25,516 nt of DNA from assembly GCA_964194845.1 (NCBI GenBank), contig CAXMNX010000046.1:1-25516 (forward strand), given 5' to 3'. Positions 15,062-22,203 of the stretch are shown in pieces. The stretch's first letter is position 1. The number at the start of each line of letters is the position of its first letter. The stretch comes from CAXMNX01 sp964194845 (GTDB taxonomy: Bacteria > Pseudomonadota > Alphaproteobacteria > Rhodobacterales > Rhodobacteraceae). The translations under genes were made by a program, and so were the position numbers. The notes under the pieces are model-generated. The model was not told where the DNA came from. It worked only from the letters and a program-made list of their open reading frames with translations, and searched no databases.

Positions 15062-16255
15062 ATGACCGATTTCACCGCCACGAAAGCCCTTTTCGATCTG
15101 CCTGACGGCGTAATTTATCTGGACGGCAATTCGTTAGGTCCGCTTCCGAATTCCGTGCCCGAACGATTGGCTAAGATCGCCCGCGTGGAATGGGGCGAGA
15201 TGCTGATCACGGCCTGGAATAAAGCCGGGTGGATGGCGATGCCGCGGCGGGTCGGTGACAGGATCGGCAGGCTGATCGGCGCGCCCGAGGGATCGATCGT
15301 GGTGGGCGATACGCTAACGATCAAGGTTTATCAGGCGCTTGCGTCCGCATTAGAGCTTCGGCCCGACCGGCGCGTCGTGCTGAGCGATACCGGCAATTTT
15401 CCGACCGATCTTTACATGGCCGACGGGTTGCTCCGCACTCTGGATCGCGGGCATGAACTGCGTCTTGTCGCGCCCGAGGATGTGTTTCAGGCAATTGACG
15501 AAGACGTCGCGTGCCTGATGCTGACCGAGGTGGACTATCGAACCGGGCGGCGGCACGACATGGCCGCGCTGACCGAGCGCGCGCATGAGGTGGGTGCTTT
15601 GGTGATCTGGGATCTTGCGCATTCCGCCGGTGCATTTGCGGTCGATGTATTGGGCGGCGGGGCGGATTTCGCGGTGGGCTGCACCTATAAGTATCTGAAC
15701 TCCGGCCCCGGTGGCCCGGCGTTTATCTATGTGGCACCCGGTCTGGCCGAAACGGTTCGCCCCGCGCTGTCCGGTTGGCTAGGGCACGAAGCACCGTTTG
15801 CGTTTGACCTCGACTATCGCGCAGGCGAAGGCATTGACCGGATGCGCGTTGGCACGCCTGCGATGCTACAGGTCGCGGCACTGGATGCGGCATTGGATGT
15901 GTGGGACCAGGTCGATCTCGACGAAGTGCGGGCGCGGTCGGTTGAGCTGTCGGAATTGTTCATCGCCGAGGCTGAGGCGCGATGCCCGGAATTGACGCTG
16001 GCCTCACCACGTAGTCCCGCAGATCGCGGCAGTCAGGTGTCGTTCAGCCATCCAGAGGGCTACGCGATCATGCAGGCGTTGATTGCGCGGGGTGTGATCG
16101 GCGATTTCCGCGCACCGGATATCCTTCGGTTTGGCATCACGCCGTTATACCTTGATGAGGCTGATATTCGCGGTGCCGTGGCGATACTAAGCGATATCAT
16201 TGTCCGGAACTTGTGGGACCGTCCCGAATACAAGCGGCGCGCGCTGGTCACCTGA
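15062..16255 (+). CDS. kynU: Kynureninase KynU
   Basis: This 397-residue PLP enzyme would cleave kynurenine or 3-hydroxykynurenine to anthranilate or 3-hydroxyanthranilate plus alanine in tryptophan breakdown. Recognisable features are YLDGNSLGPLP at 19-29, SDTGNFPTDLY at 108-118 with the FPTD motif, DLAHSAGAF at 184-192 with the PLP-ring Asp184, and CTYKYLNSGPGGPAF with the Schiff-base Lys210. ATG 15062 gives the normal family start. The ribosome-binding site is weak (GCAGG). An in-frame upstream start at 15005 would add 19 residues. No other kynurenine-pathway gene is nearby. It converges with the isomerase gene at 16278, with a short inverted repeat (16271-16285) between them. Confidence 0.93.
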   Translation: MTDFTATKALFDLPDGVIYLDGNSLGPLPNSVPERLAKIARVEWGEMLITAWNKAGWMAMPRRVGDRIGRLIGAPEGSIVVGDTLTIKVYQALASALELRPDRRVVLSDTGNFPTDLYMADGLLRTLDRGHELRLVAPEDVFQAIDEDVACLMLTEVDYRTGRRHDMAALTERAHEVGALVIWDLAHSAGAFAVDVLGGGADFAVGCTYKYLNSGPGGPAFIYVAPGLAETVRPALSGWLGHEAPFAFDLDYRAGEGIDRMRVGTPAMLQVAALDAALDVWDQVDLDEVRARSVELSELFIAEAEARCPELTLASPRSPADRGSQVSFSHPEGYAIMQALIARGVIGDFRAPDILRFGITPLYLDEADIRGAVAILSDIIVRNLWDRPEYKRRALVT

Positions 16256-16277
16256 TCATTTCTGGAATTTCAGCCTG

Positions 16278-16967
16278 TTAGGCTGCAAGCCAGGCATCGT
16301 AATCGCTGACAAGTAAGTGCAACGGATCGACATCTTCTTCGATTTCAGCGAACCGCCCAATCGGTTCGCGGAAGATGTTGTCGGTCAGGTCATCGTTAAC
16401 GGTTGAAACCTCGCCGATCAGCACATCGCCGCCCTCGCCCCAGAATGCGTGCCAATCGCCGGGCATCAGCGTGACGCTTTCGCCGGGGGAGAATTTCAGC
16501 ATTTCTCCGGGGGAAAACGCGCGCGGGATGCCATCGCATAGGACACTTCCGCCGCGATCTTCGGCGAAGTTTCCGTCGTCATCCGAACCAAAAAGCTCGA
16601 TCACCAGCGTCGCGCCGCCGCGATTGATGATGTCTTCGGACTTGATGACATCGGTGTGCATCGGGCTGATCTGATCCTGGCGGCTGATCAACAGCTTCTC
16701 AGCGTAGACCATTCCGCGCCCCCGTTCGAGATCAGCGAGCCGGCCGTTGCGAAGCGTGAACAGAAAGAGACCGAGCGTGTCAAACTGCCCCTGCCCGTAG
16801 TCGGTGATGTCCCAGCCCATCCGCGCCTCGACAATGCGCGAGGCATGGGTCCGGTTGGCGCGAAAGTCGTCGGGCGACCAATAGGCAAAGGGCGGCAGTG
16901 TGAAACCGTGGTGCCCGATCAGGTCATCGGCGGCGGCCATGATATCGTTGATGCGCGAACGTAACAT
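16278..16967 (-). CDS. D-lyxose ketol-isomerase family protein (cupin fold)
   Basis: The product (229 residues) has the D-lyxose isomerase signature: PMHTDVIKSEDIINRGG (about 106-121, with metal-binding His and the conserved Lys and Glu), LVIELFGSD, and a second cupin strand with PGDWHAFWGEGG. Characterised members use Mn2+ to interconvert D-lyxose and D-xylulose, or D-mannose and D-fructose; the true substrate here is unknown. I chose ATG 16967. The in-frame TTG at 17003 would start inside a perfect hairpin and adds 12 unlikely residues. It is the last gene of an apparent operon with the 74-residue protein and the C26 hydrolase. Confidence 0.85.
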   Translation of the reverse strand: MLRSRINDIMAAADDLIGHHGFTLPPFAYWSPDDFRANRTHASRIVEARMGWDITDYGQGQFDTLGLFLFTLRNGRLADLERGRGMVYAEKLLISRQDQISPMHTDVIKSEDIINRGGATLVIELFGSDDDGNFAEDRGGSVLCDGIPRAFSPGEMLKFSPGESVTLMPGDWHAFWGEGGDVLIGEVSTVNDDLTDNIFREPIGRFAEIEEDVDPLHLLVSDYDAWLAA

Positions 16968-16981
16968 ATGCGTATCTTTAA

Positions 16982-17003
16982 TTGGAAAATGCGTATTTTC
17001 CAA
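16982..17003. repeat. Perfect inverted repeat A before the lyxose-isomerase-like gene
   Basis: Arms TTGGAAAAT and ATTTTCCAA flank the loop GCGT (ACGC on the transcribed minus strand). The 9-base-pair stem begins 15 bases upstream of the isomerase ATG. Confidence 0.8.
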
Positions 17004-17005
17004 AG

Positions 17006-17027
17006 CCGATTTCTGCGTAGAAATCGG
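17006..17027. repeat. Perfect inverted repeat B, same loop as repeat A
   Basis: Arms CCGATTTCT and AGAAATCGG flank the same GCGT/ACGC loop. The arms are unrelated in sequence to repeat A, but stem length and loop are identical. It abuts the TAA of the 74-residue gene and is 24 bases from repeat A centre to centre. Neither hairpin is followed by a T run, so they are not ordinary terminators. Confidence 0.8.
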
Positions 17028-17252
17028 TTACACGATGCGGCGGATCGGTTCACGATTACAGAATATTACAAACTGGCCCGCGTTTTCGACGACCGGGTAT
17101 CCGCGCCGTCTGAGCTCAATCAGGAACTCATCACGACCCACATAGCGCTCCACGTCGCGCACCTTGCGGCGCACAACCGCGCCCGTCTGTGCTGCCTTGC
17201 TTGAAAACAGACTGCCGAAAAATGTCTCGGGCGAGATCGGGCCATTATTCAT
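17028..17252 (-). CDS. Conserved-looking 74-residue protein of unknown function
   Basis: The product is a small basic protein without signal peptide or membrane segment. It has a short N-terminal helix (SPETFFGSLFSSKAAQTG), then VVRRKVRDVERYVGRDEFLIELRRRGYPVVENAGQFVIFCNREPIRRIV. The middle and end look well ordered (helix, Gly turn, two strands, FCN) and resemble small proteins I recall from Rhodobacteraceae genomes, sometimes given doubtful enzyme names. No function is assigned. It starts 35 bases after the C26 hydrolase stop and is followed by the two tandem hairpins and the isomerase gene. Codon choice and spacing support a real gene. Confidence 0.7.
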   Translation of the reverse strand: MNNGPISPETFFGSLFSSKAAQTGAVVRRKVRDVERYVGRDEFLIELRRRGYPVVENAGQFVIFCNREPIRRIV

Positions 17253-17287
17253 AGGCCTTTCTTCGCATCAATTTTGCAAATAAAAGG

Positions 17288-18064
17288 TTAAGCCGACTTC
17301 AGGCGCCCCGGCCGCTCGCCCGCCTGCCATTTCGCGATCGCTTCACCGAAGGCCGCAAATAATGGCCGCGAAACCGGGTCACAGGCCGCGCGATATTCCG
17401 GGTGCCATTGAACACCAAGCGTAAAACCCGGCGCGCCATCGACATAAATCGCTTCCTCGGTTCCATCGTCGGCGCGCCCGTCAACGACGATGCGTTCGCC
17501 CTTTTCCTTGATCCCCTGACCATGCAGCGTGTTCGTGCGCACAACCTCGGCGCCCATGATCCGGTGGAATATGCCGCCCTTGGTGAACGTCACATCATGG
17601 CGAAGCTCAAACTTTTCGTCGAGCGTCCCATCGGGTGGCATCCGGTGGTTCATCCGACCCGGCAGGTCGCGAATTTCCGGATGCAGCGTGCCACCCATCG
17701 CGACATTCAGTTCCTGAAATCCACGGCACACCGCCAGGATCGGCTGACCCGATGCGATGCATTGCTGAATGAGCGGAAGTGCCAAGCGGTCGCGGGCGCG
17801 GTCAAAGGCGCCATGCGCCTCGGTCGGTTCCTCGCCGTATTCTTCGGGGTGAACGTTGGGCCGGGCGCCGGTAAACAGAAAGCCGTCGCAGGTGGCGGTC
17901 AGGTCGGCGATATCCACCAGATCTGGGTTGGACGGCACAATCAGCGGCAGCCCATCGCATATTTCGCGCACCGCCTGGCTGTTCATCTCGCCGCCGGAAT
18001 GGGTCGGATACTCATCATTGATGAGGTAAAAGTTGCCAATGATGCCAACAACCGGTCGCGCCAT
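17288..18064 (-). CDS. Peptidase C26 / gamma-glutamyl-GABA hydrolase-like class I glutamine amidotransferase
   Basis: The product (258 residues) has the C26 family layout: VVGIIGNFYLIND at the start, FTGARPNVHPEEYGEEP, the nucleophile Cys in PILAVCRGFQELNVAMGGTL, then NTLHGQGI and the His-Glu pair in GVQWHPEY. PuuD-type enzymes hydrolyse gamma-glutamyl-GABA in putrescine breakdown; other members act on other gamma-glutamyl compounds, and no putrescine gene is nearby. It is the first gene of the operon with the 74-residue protein and the isomerase. The start is ATG 18064. Inverted repeats at 18126-18140 and 18160-18177 lie in its upstream region. Confidence 0.88.
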   Translation of the reverse strand: MARPVVGIIGNFYLINDEYPTHSGGEMNSQAVREICDGLPLIVPSNPDLVDIADLTATCDGFLFTGARPNVHPEEYGEEPTEAHGAFDRARDRLALPLIQQCIASGQPILAVCRGFQELNVAMGGTLHPEIRDLPGRMNHRMPPDGTLDEKFELRHDVTFTKGGIFHRIMGAEVVRTNTLHGQGIKEKGERIVVDGRADDGTEEAIYVDGAPGFTLGVQWHPEYRAACDPVSRPLFAAFGEAIAKWQAGERPGRLKSA

Positions 18065-18125
18065 ATCCTCTACCTTTCTTCGCCCATGCTTAGTGCATCA
18101 GCCTTTGCCGAAGAACAACTGCCAC

Positions 18126-18140
18126 GCACAGCCTCTGTGC
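18126..18140. promoter_or_regulatory. Operator-like inverted repeat upstream of the C26 hydrolase gene
   Basis: Arms GCACAG and CTGTGC are separated by CCT, 62-76 bases upstream of the ATG at 18064. An AT-rich palindrome (AAAAATT and AATTTTT around GGCA, 18160-18177) lies further upstream. Both are plausible regulator sites, but no specific family can be named. Confidence 0.4.
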
Positions 18141-18204
18141 ATTTTCTTCAAAAACCATAAAAAATTGGCAAATTTTTGTGCAAATTGCGGGAATGATTGG
18201 CCAC

Positions 18205-18633
18205 TTAGGCTTCGCCGGTCAAACCAGCAGAGGTGATAGCAGCGAGGGCGGCTTCGGCATCGTTTTCCGACGTGTCCCCGGTAACTCCTACTGCGCCCAG
18301 AATGCGATCACGCGCATCGCGAACCAGCACGCCCCCCGGAACCGGCACGACACGGCCACCAAAGGCACCGTTCAACGCCGCGACGAAGTAAGCCTGGTCT
18401 TCGGCGCGCTTCATCAACGCCGAGCCGGGCATTCCCGTCATCACCACGCCATATGCTTTACCGTAGGCGATCTCGAACCGCCCCGGACTGGCGCCGTCTT
18501 CGCGCTCGAACGCCTTCACGTTGCCACCAGCGTCGAGCACGATAACGGATAACGGTTTTAGCTCCATTTCGCGGCTTTTCTTGAAGATACCGCGGATGAT
18601 GCTTCGCGCCTTGGAAATGCTGATCTCGGCCAT
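18205..18633 (-). CDS. GlcG/HbpS-like heme-binding family protein (DUF336)
   Basis: This 142-residue soluble protein has the GlcG/HbpS fold signature: KPLSVIVLDAGGNVKAFEREDGASPGRFEIAYGKAYG, then VPVPGGVLVRDARDRILGAVGVTGDTSENDAEAALAAI. Some members bind heme (HbpS), others occur next to glycolate oxidase genes, and many have no known role. It is a full-length single domain with no signal peptide. The start at ATG 18633 has AGGGGAT upstream. The C26 operon begins 140 bases downstream on the same strand, and a plus-strand gene diverges upstream. Confidence 0.85.
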   Translation of the reverse strand: MAEISISKARSIIRGIFKKSREMELKPLSVIVLDAGGNVKAFEREDGASPGRFEIAYGKAYGVVMTGMPGSALMKRAEDQAYFVAALNGAFGGRVVPVPGGVLVRDARDRILGAVGVTGDTSENDAEAALAAITSAGLTGEA

Positions 18634-18909
18634 GTCTTATCCCCTTGCTTTTGTTCCTGCCGCCGCCGATGCAGAATCGGTTCGGTATAGCCCGATGGCT
18701 AATTGCGGCATTCGAACAACAGATCGCAGGGCGCTTTGAACCCTATCCAGTCGAGATCCGGTGTTGATAAATGCAACCCCGTGTTTTCCGCATTGATTGA
18801 AAAGCGCCAATGCGAACGCAATCAATCTGGTATAGGTCGGTATTCAACACGCTCGGCTGAATAACAAGTGACCTTGTTTCAACCGCGGCGGTACGAAAGA
18901 CCTTGGCAT

Positions 18910-19335
18910 ATGTCGGACAATTTCAGCTTTTCGCGATCCGGCCGTCATTGGTCCGCCATCGCCTATACCTCTTTTGCCGTAGTTGCGCTTCTTGTTTTGG
19001 TCTTTGGTCTGAAAGCCCACCCGCTGATTTCCGCGTTTTTTGCAGTTATTGTGGCACCGGCGGTTTGGGACGTTGTTTCAAACAACAGGGCCGAAATGGA
19101 GATTACCAAAACCGACATTCGCTGGCGCGTCGGTAAACGCGCGCACAGTGCCCGATTGGATGAAATAGACCGTGTAAAGGCCCGAACTGCCTTCGATTTC
19201 TCGCAACGCATAAGTCTTCGGCTGCACGATGGCTCCAGGCGCGCAATTCCGCCACCTTGTGTTCCGCCGGGGCGGATATTGGACGCCGAATTTGAAGCGC
19301 GCGGGGTCTGGGTGGAACGCACGATATTTTTGTGA
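18910..19335 (+). CDS. Two-helix membrane protein of unknown function
   Basis: The product (141 residues) has two N-terminal membrane helices (about 14-34 and 37-55) followed by a cytoplasmic beta-rich segment (AEMEITKTDIRWRVGKRAHSARLDEIDRVKART ... ISLRLHDGSRRAIPPPCVPPGRILDAEFEARGV) that looks like a small bacterial-PH-type domain. No enzyme motif is seen. ATG 18910 begins the likely protein; an in-frame GTG at 18868 adds 14 residues. The 276 bases between 18633 and 18910 are a divergent promoter region in which I saw no clear operator. The acyltransferase gene follows on the same strand after about 114 bases. Confidence 0.7.
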   Translation: MSDNFSFSRSGRHWSAIAYTSFAVVALLVLVFGLKAHPLISAFFAVIVAPAVWDVVSNNRAEMEITKTDIRWRVGKRAHSARLDEIDRVKARTAFDFSQRISLRLHDGSRRAIPPPCVPPGRILDAEFEARGVWVERTIFL

Positions 19336-19449
19336 ATGCGCGAATATCGGCTTTATTTGCCGAAATCGTCGCCAGCAACGTGCAGATGGTCCGCGACAGT
19401 GATACATATTAAGCGTCATTATGTTGCTCAAAATTCGGTATGTGCTGCC

Positions 19450-20310
19450 ATGAAAGACCGTATTGATCCGCTGATTGCCGAGCGCGCGCCCTGGCTTTTC
19501 GACGACACGATCACCGCGCGGATTGCGCGCCAGGGTCTGATGTCGCTTCTGGGGTATGATCGCACCGTCGAATTGGGCGAACTTTACCGCGACTGGCCGA
19601 CAGACCACATCATGCACCACATCGCGGGTCTTTTGGCGCGCGACGTGAAACTGACGGGGCTTGAGAATATTCCGCGAAACGGGCCGGCGCTGATTGTCTG
19701 CAACCACCCAACGGGTATCGCCGACGGCATTGTCCTTCACCACCTTATCTGGCCGCTTCGCCCGGATCTGTTTATCTATGCAAATTCGGACATCCTGCGC
19801 GTCCTGCCGCAATTCGAAAGCCTGATCGCCCCGGTTGAGTGGCAGGAAGACAAACGAACGCACAGCAAAGCCCGCGAGACGATGCGATACACCAAATCCG
19901 CGCTCGACGAGGGGCGGATCGGAGTCATATTTCCGTCAGGCCGACTGGCGAAACGGCGCGGCCTCAGGCTTTTTGAACGCGAATGGATGGCCTCGGCGGC
20001 GTCAATCGCACGAAAATTCGATCTGCCGGTTATTCCGGTAAATATTCGCGCAAGAAACTCGGCGCTTTTCTACGTATTTGATCGCATTCACGCGTCTCTG
20101 AGAGACATCACTTTGTTCTATGAAATGCTCAACAAAGACCGGCAGCCTTATCGGGTCACGGTCGGCGAGGCAATCTCGCCTTCGGCGTTGCCGGGCAATT
20201 CCGAGGACGGAATCGCGCTGATGCGACGCGCGACGTTGGCCTTGGGCGGACGCCACGCCCCGACCGTGTCTTTGGTGCAAAACACGAAGATTCCAAGCTG
20301 GGCGCGCTAA
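19450..20310 (+). CDS. Lysophospholipid/ornithine-lipid-type acyltransferase (PlsC superfamily)
   Basis: The product (286 residues) has the acyltransferase blocks: LTGLENIPRNGPALIVCNHPTGIADG with His86 and Asp92 (HX5D spacing, as in the OlsB/hemolysin-like branch, not the HX4D of PlsC), ALDEGRIGVIFPSGRLAKRR (161-166 is the FPxG block) and LPVIPVNIRARNS. Such enzymes transfer an acyl chain to a lysolipid at the inner face of the membrane. Olf OlsB or hemolysin-type subfamily membership cannot be fixed. I chose ATG 19450, which matches the start of recognisable sequence; the open frame begins 114 bases earlier directly after the previous stop. A structured region (20325-20393) follows it. Confidence 0.82.
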   Translation: MKDRIDPLIAERAPWLFDDTITARIARQGLMSLLGYDRTVELGELYRDWPTDHIMHHIAGLLARDVKLTGLENIPRNGPALIVCNHPTGIADGIVLHHLIWPLRPDLFIYANSDILRVLPQFESLIAPVEWQEDKRTHSKARETMRYTKSALDEGRIGVIFPSGRLAKRRGLRLFEREWMASAASIARKFDLPVIPVNIRARNSALFYVFDRIHASLRDITLFYEMLNKDRQPYRVTVGEAISPSALPGNSEDGIALMRRATLALGGRHAPTVSLVQNTKIPSWAR

Positions 20311-20324
20311 AATTCCCGCAGATT

Positions 20325-20359
20325 CCCGGTTTTTCGCCATAAAGTTGCCGAAAACTGGG
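20325..20359 (+). other. Long hairpin between the acyltransferase gene and the next gene
   Basis: Arms CCCGGTTTTTCG (20325-20336) and CGAAAACTGGG (20349-20359) pair over 11 base pairs with one bulged T and one G-T pair. It has no T run and precedes the terminator-like hairpin by eight bases. Confidence 0.55.
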
Positions 20360-20367
20360 TGAAGAAA

Positions 20368-20393
20368 GGCTCCGTTCGAGCGGAGTCTTTTTT
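20368..20393 (+). terminator. Terminator-like hairpin that overlaps the next gene's ribosome-binding site
   Basis: Arms GGCTCCG (20368-20374) and CGGAGTC (20381-20387) around a six-base loop are followed by six T (20388-20393). It fits a rho-independent terminator of the acyltransferase gene. The 3' arm contains GGAG, the only Shine-Dalgarno-like sequence for the ATG at 20397. Confidence 0.75.
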
Positions 20394-20396
20394 GAA

Positions 20397-21641
20397 ATGG
20401 CAATCGAAGCGACCACTATATTTTTGGACGGTCTGGCGACAGTGCTCGGCGGGCCGGTTGGCGTTGCCTTCTCGCTGACGCTTCTGGGGGCGCTGGCGAT
20501 GGGCACGCTGAGGCAACACAAGCAGCGCCAAAAGACCGGCGTCTCGGTGCGTGAAAACACTCCGCAAATTCCGCGCGAGCTGAAAATACCCATCGTGCAA
20601 AATGATCCCGATCAGATTGAATGCGCTGACGTGATAAACCGCGTCAGCCATCTGTCTGTTGACGGCAACTGGGAAATATTGACCGCCGAGATTGCGGGTT
20701 GGGAACAGCGGCTGGAGGCGGCACCGGGTGGTGCGCGCAACCACGAGATTGCGGTCGATACCTGCCTGATCGGGCTCAGGGCGTTACTCGATGAAACGCC
20801 GCGCGAGAACCTTGGCTCGCTTGACAAAGCGGCGCGCGAAATTGAACGGTTCGTAGCCCGGCATAAGGTCTCGCCCGAGAGCCATATTCTGGCGGTGCTT
20901 GCGGCGCGCGCGCATCTCATGGTCGCCGGGAGTTGCCGGGCAGAATATTGGCCAGACGCCGAGCGCGGTGAAGCCTGGCGTCAGATGGCCCACCATTATC
21001 TTCAAGCCGAAGCAATCCTGTCGCCTTTCGACGCGGTCGCCTATATGTCACCGCTTGTCGCAGGCGCTTACTATGAATTGGCGCTTGGAATGCCAAACGG
21101 CAGCACGGCCAAGCTACCGGCGTTTGAAGACTGGATCGACCTGGACCCGTCAAACGCGGCCATCTATGCCGCCCATGTGCCCTCATTTTTAACAGGCCGC
21201 GAGAGTGACATTGAAGAATTGTTGCGCGAAGCGGACCGCGCTGAAGAACGCACCAGAGAAATACTGGGGCACGGCGGCTATGCGCTTTGCCTGATCCCGG
21301 CGATCGCCGAGGAACCGTCGCTGCGCGCGCGGATCGAACCTGACCGGCTGGCGGCCGGGCTGATGGACCTGGCGCGCCTTTCCGGCACACAGGCCGAGGT
21401 AAACTGGGCAGCCGCAATGCTGGCCAACGAGGTGGAAGAATGCAGCGCCGAGGCACGGAACGTGCTGCAATCCGCGTTTGACGCAATTGTTTGCCGGAAC
21501 CTGACCGTGATATACCCCCGGCTGTGGGCGATGGATTTAGAAGAGATACGCGCGTTTCTTCGCGGCACATTCAAGCGCGCTGGCAAAGTGCGCGTTTCCG
21601 AAGCCGAACTTTACACACCACCCGCTGCTTCGGCAGCATAA
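20397..21641 (+). CDS. Membrane-anchored protein of unknown function, 414 residues
   Basis: One N-terminal membrane helix (about residues 16-36, LGGPVGVAFSLTLLGALAMG) anchors a mostly helical soluble region rich in Ala, Glu and Arg. The spacing of helices (REIERFVARHKVSPESHILAVLAARAHLMVAG, WRQMAHHYLQAEAILSPFDAVAYMSPLVAGAYYELALGMPN, AEVNWAAAMLANEVEECSAEARNVLQSAF) recalls TPR-like helical repeats, but no repeat consensus is clear. I do not recognise the family. The ATG lies 3 bases after the T run of a terminator-like hairpin and has no free ribosome-binding site. A second small membrane protein gene follows after 41 bases. Confidence 0.8.
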   Translation: MAIEATTIFLDGLATVLGGPVGVAFSLTLLGALAMGTLRQHKQRQKTGVSVRENTPQIPRELKIPIVQNDPDQIECADVINRVSHLSVDGNWEILTAEIAGWEQRLEAAPGGARNHEIAVDTCLIGLRALLDETPRENLGSLDKAAREIERFVARHKVSPESHILAVLAARAHLMVAGSCRAEYWPDAERGEAWRQMAHHYLQAEAILSPFDAVAYMSPLVAGAYYELALGMPNGSTAKLPAFEDWIDLDPSNAAIYAAHVPSFLTGRESDIEELLREADRAEERTREILGHGGYALCLIPAIAEEPSLRARIEPDRLAAGLMDLARLSGTQAEVNWAAAMLANEVEECSAEARNVLQSAFDAIVCRNLTVIYPRLWAMDLEEIRAFLRGTFKRAGKVRVSEAELYTPPAASAA

Positions 21642-21682
21642 GCGCGACTGCATTTCGAGAACGAAATAATACGAGGAATATC

Positions 21683-22198
21683 ATGCCCTTTGTTGTCGCA
21701 GCATTGGCCGCATTAGCCGCTGTCTATTTTTTTGTGATGCGCGCGCGCAATGCCGCCGAAATGACCACCGAGTTGCTGGAAGTCGCCGACGACGTGCGCG
21801 CGGCCGCCAGGCGGTTCGGATTTCGGCGGCATCATGATGTGCATCCGGTTGAGTCCGTTGATGACCCCAATCTTGCGCTGGCGACGGTCGCGGTGTCGTA
21901 TATGGAGCTTCGCGGACTGCCCACCGAAGAAACGAAGGCAGATCTGCTGAAAGCCTTACAACGCGAGCTGCGCGTGGATCTGAAAGAGGCCGAGGAGCTT
22001 TCGGTTCTGGGCCGTTGGCTGATGAACGAATGCAATGGCGCCTCGCCCGCGCTGGCCCGCGCGTCGAAGCGACTTCATCGGCTGGACAAGAACGTGACGC
22101 CGTTGATGGCAGTGTTAAGCGATCTGTCGGATGACCCGCTAAGCGACAAGCAGCGCGACGCGCTTCACGACATCAAACAGGCCTTTCGCATTCGCTAA
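21683..22198 (+). CDS. Small membrane-anchored protein, possible TerB-like helical domain
   Basis: The product (171 residues) has an N-terminal membrane helix (MPFVVAALAALAAVYFFVM), an Arg-rich linker (RAAARRFGFRRHHD), then an all-helical domain (DDPNLALATVAVSYMELRGLPTEETKADLLKALQRELRVDLKEAEELSVLGRWLMNEC) that faintly resembles TerB/DjlA-type domains. This is only a weak pattern match. GAGGA is 7-8 bases upstream of ATG 21683. It probably forms a transcript with the 414-residue gene before it. It ends five bases from the convergent transglycosylase gene. Confidence 0.7.
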   Translation: MPFVVAALAALAAVYFFVMRARNAAEMTTELLEVADDVRAAARRFGFRRHHDVHPVESVDDPNLALATVAVSYMELRGLPTEETKADLLKALQRELRVDLKEAEELSVLGRWLMNECNGASPALARASKRLHRLDKNVTPLMAVLSDLSDDPLSDKQRDALHDIKQAFRIR

Positions 22199-22203
22199 GG
22201 GCG

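Noticed and set aside
16271..16285. Bidirectional terminator between kynU and the isomerase gene
   Set aside because: CAGCCT and AGGCTG form a short stem that includes the isomerase stop codon, but neither strand has a following T run.
18637..18825. 62-codon minus-strand open frame upstream of the GlcG/HbpS-like gene
   Set aside because: No ribosome-binding site, no family similarity, and it occupies a promoter region.
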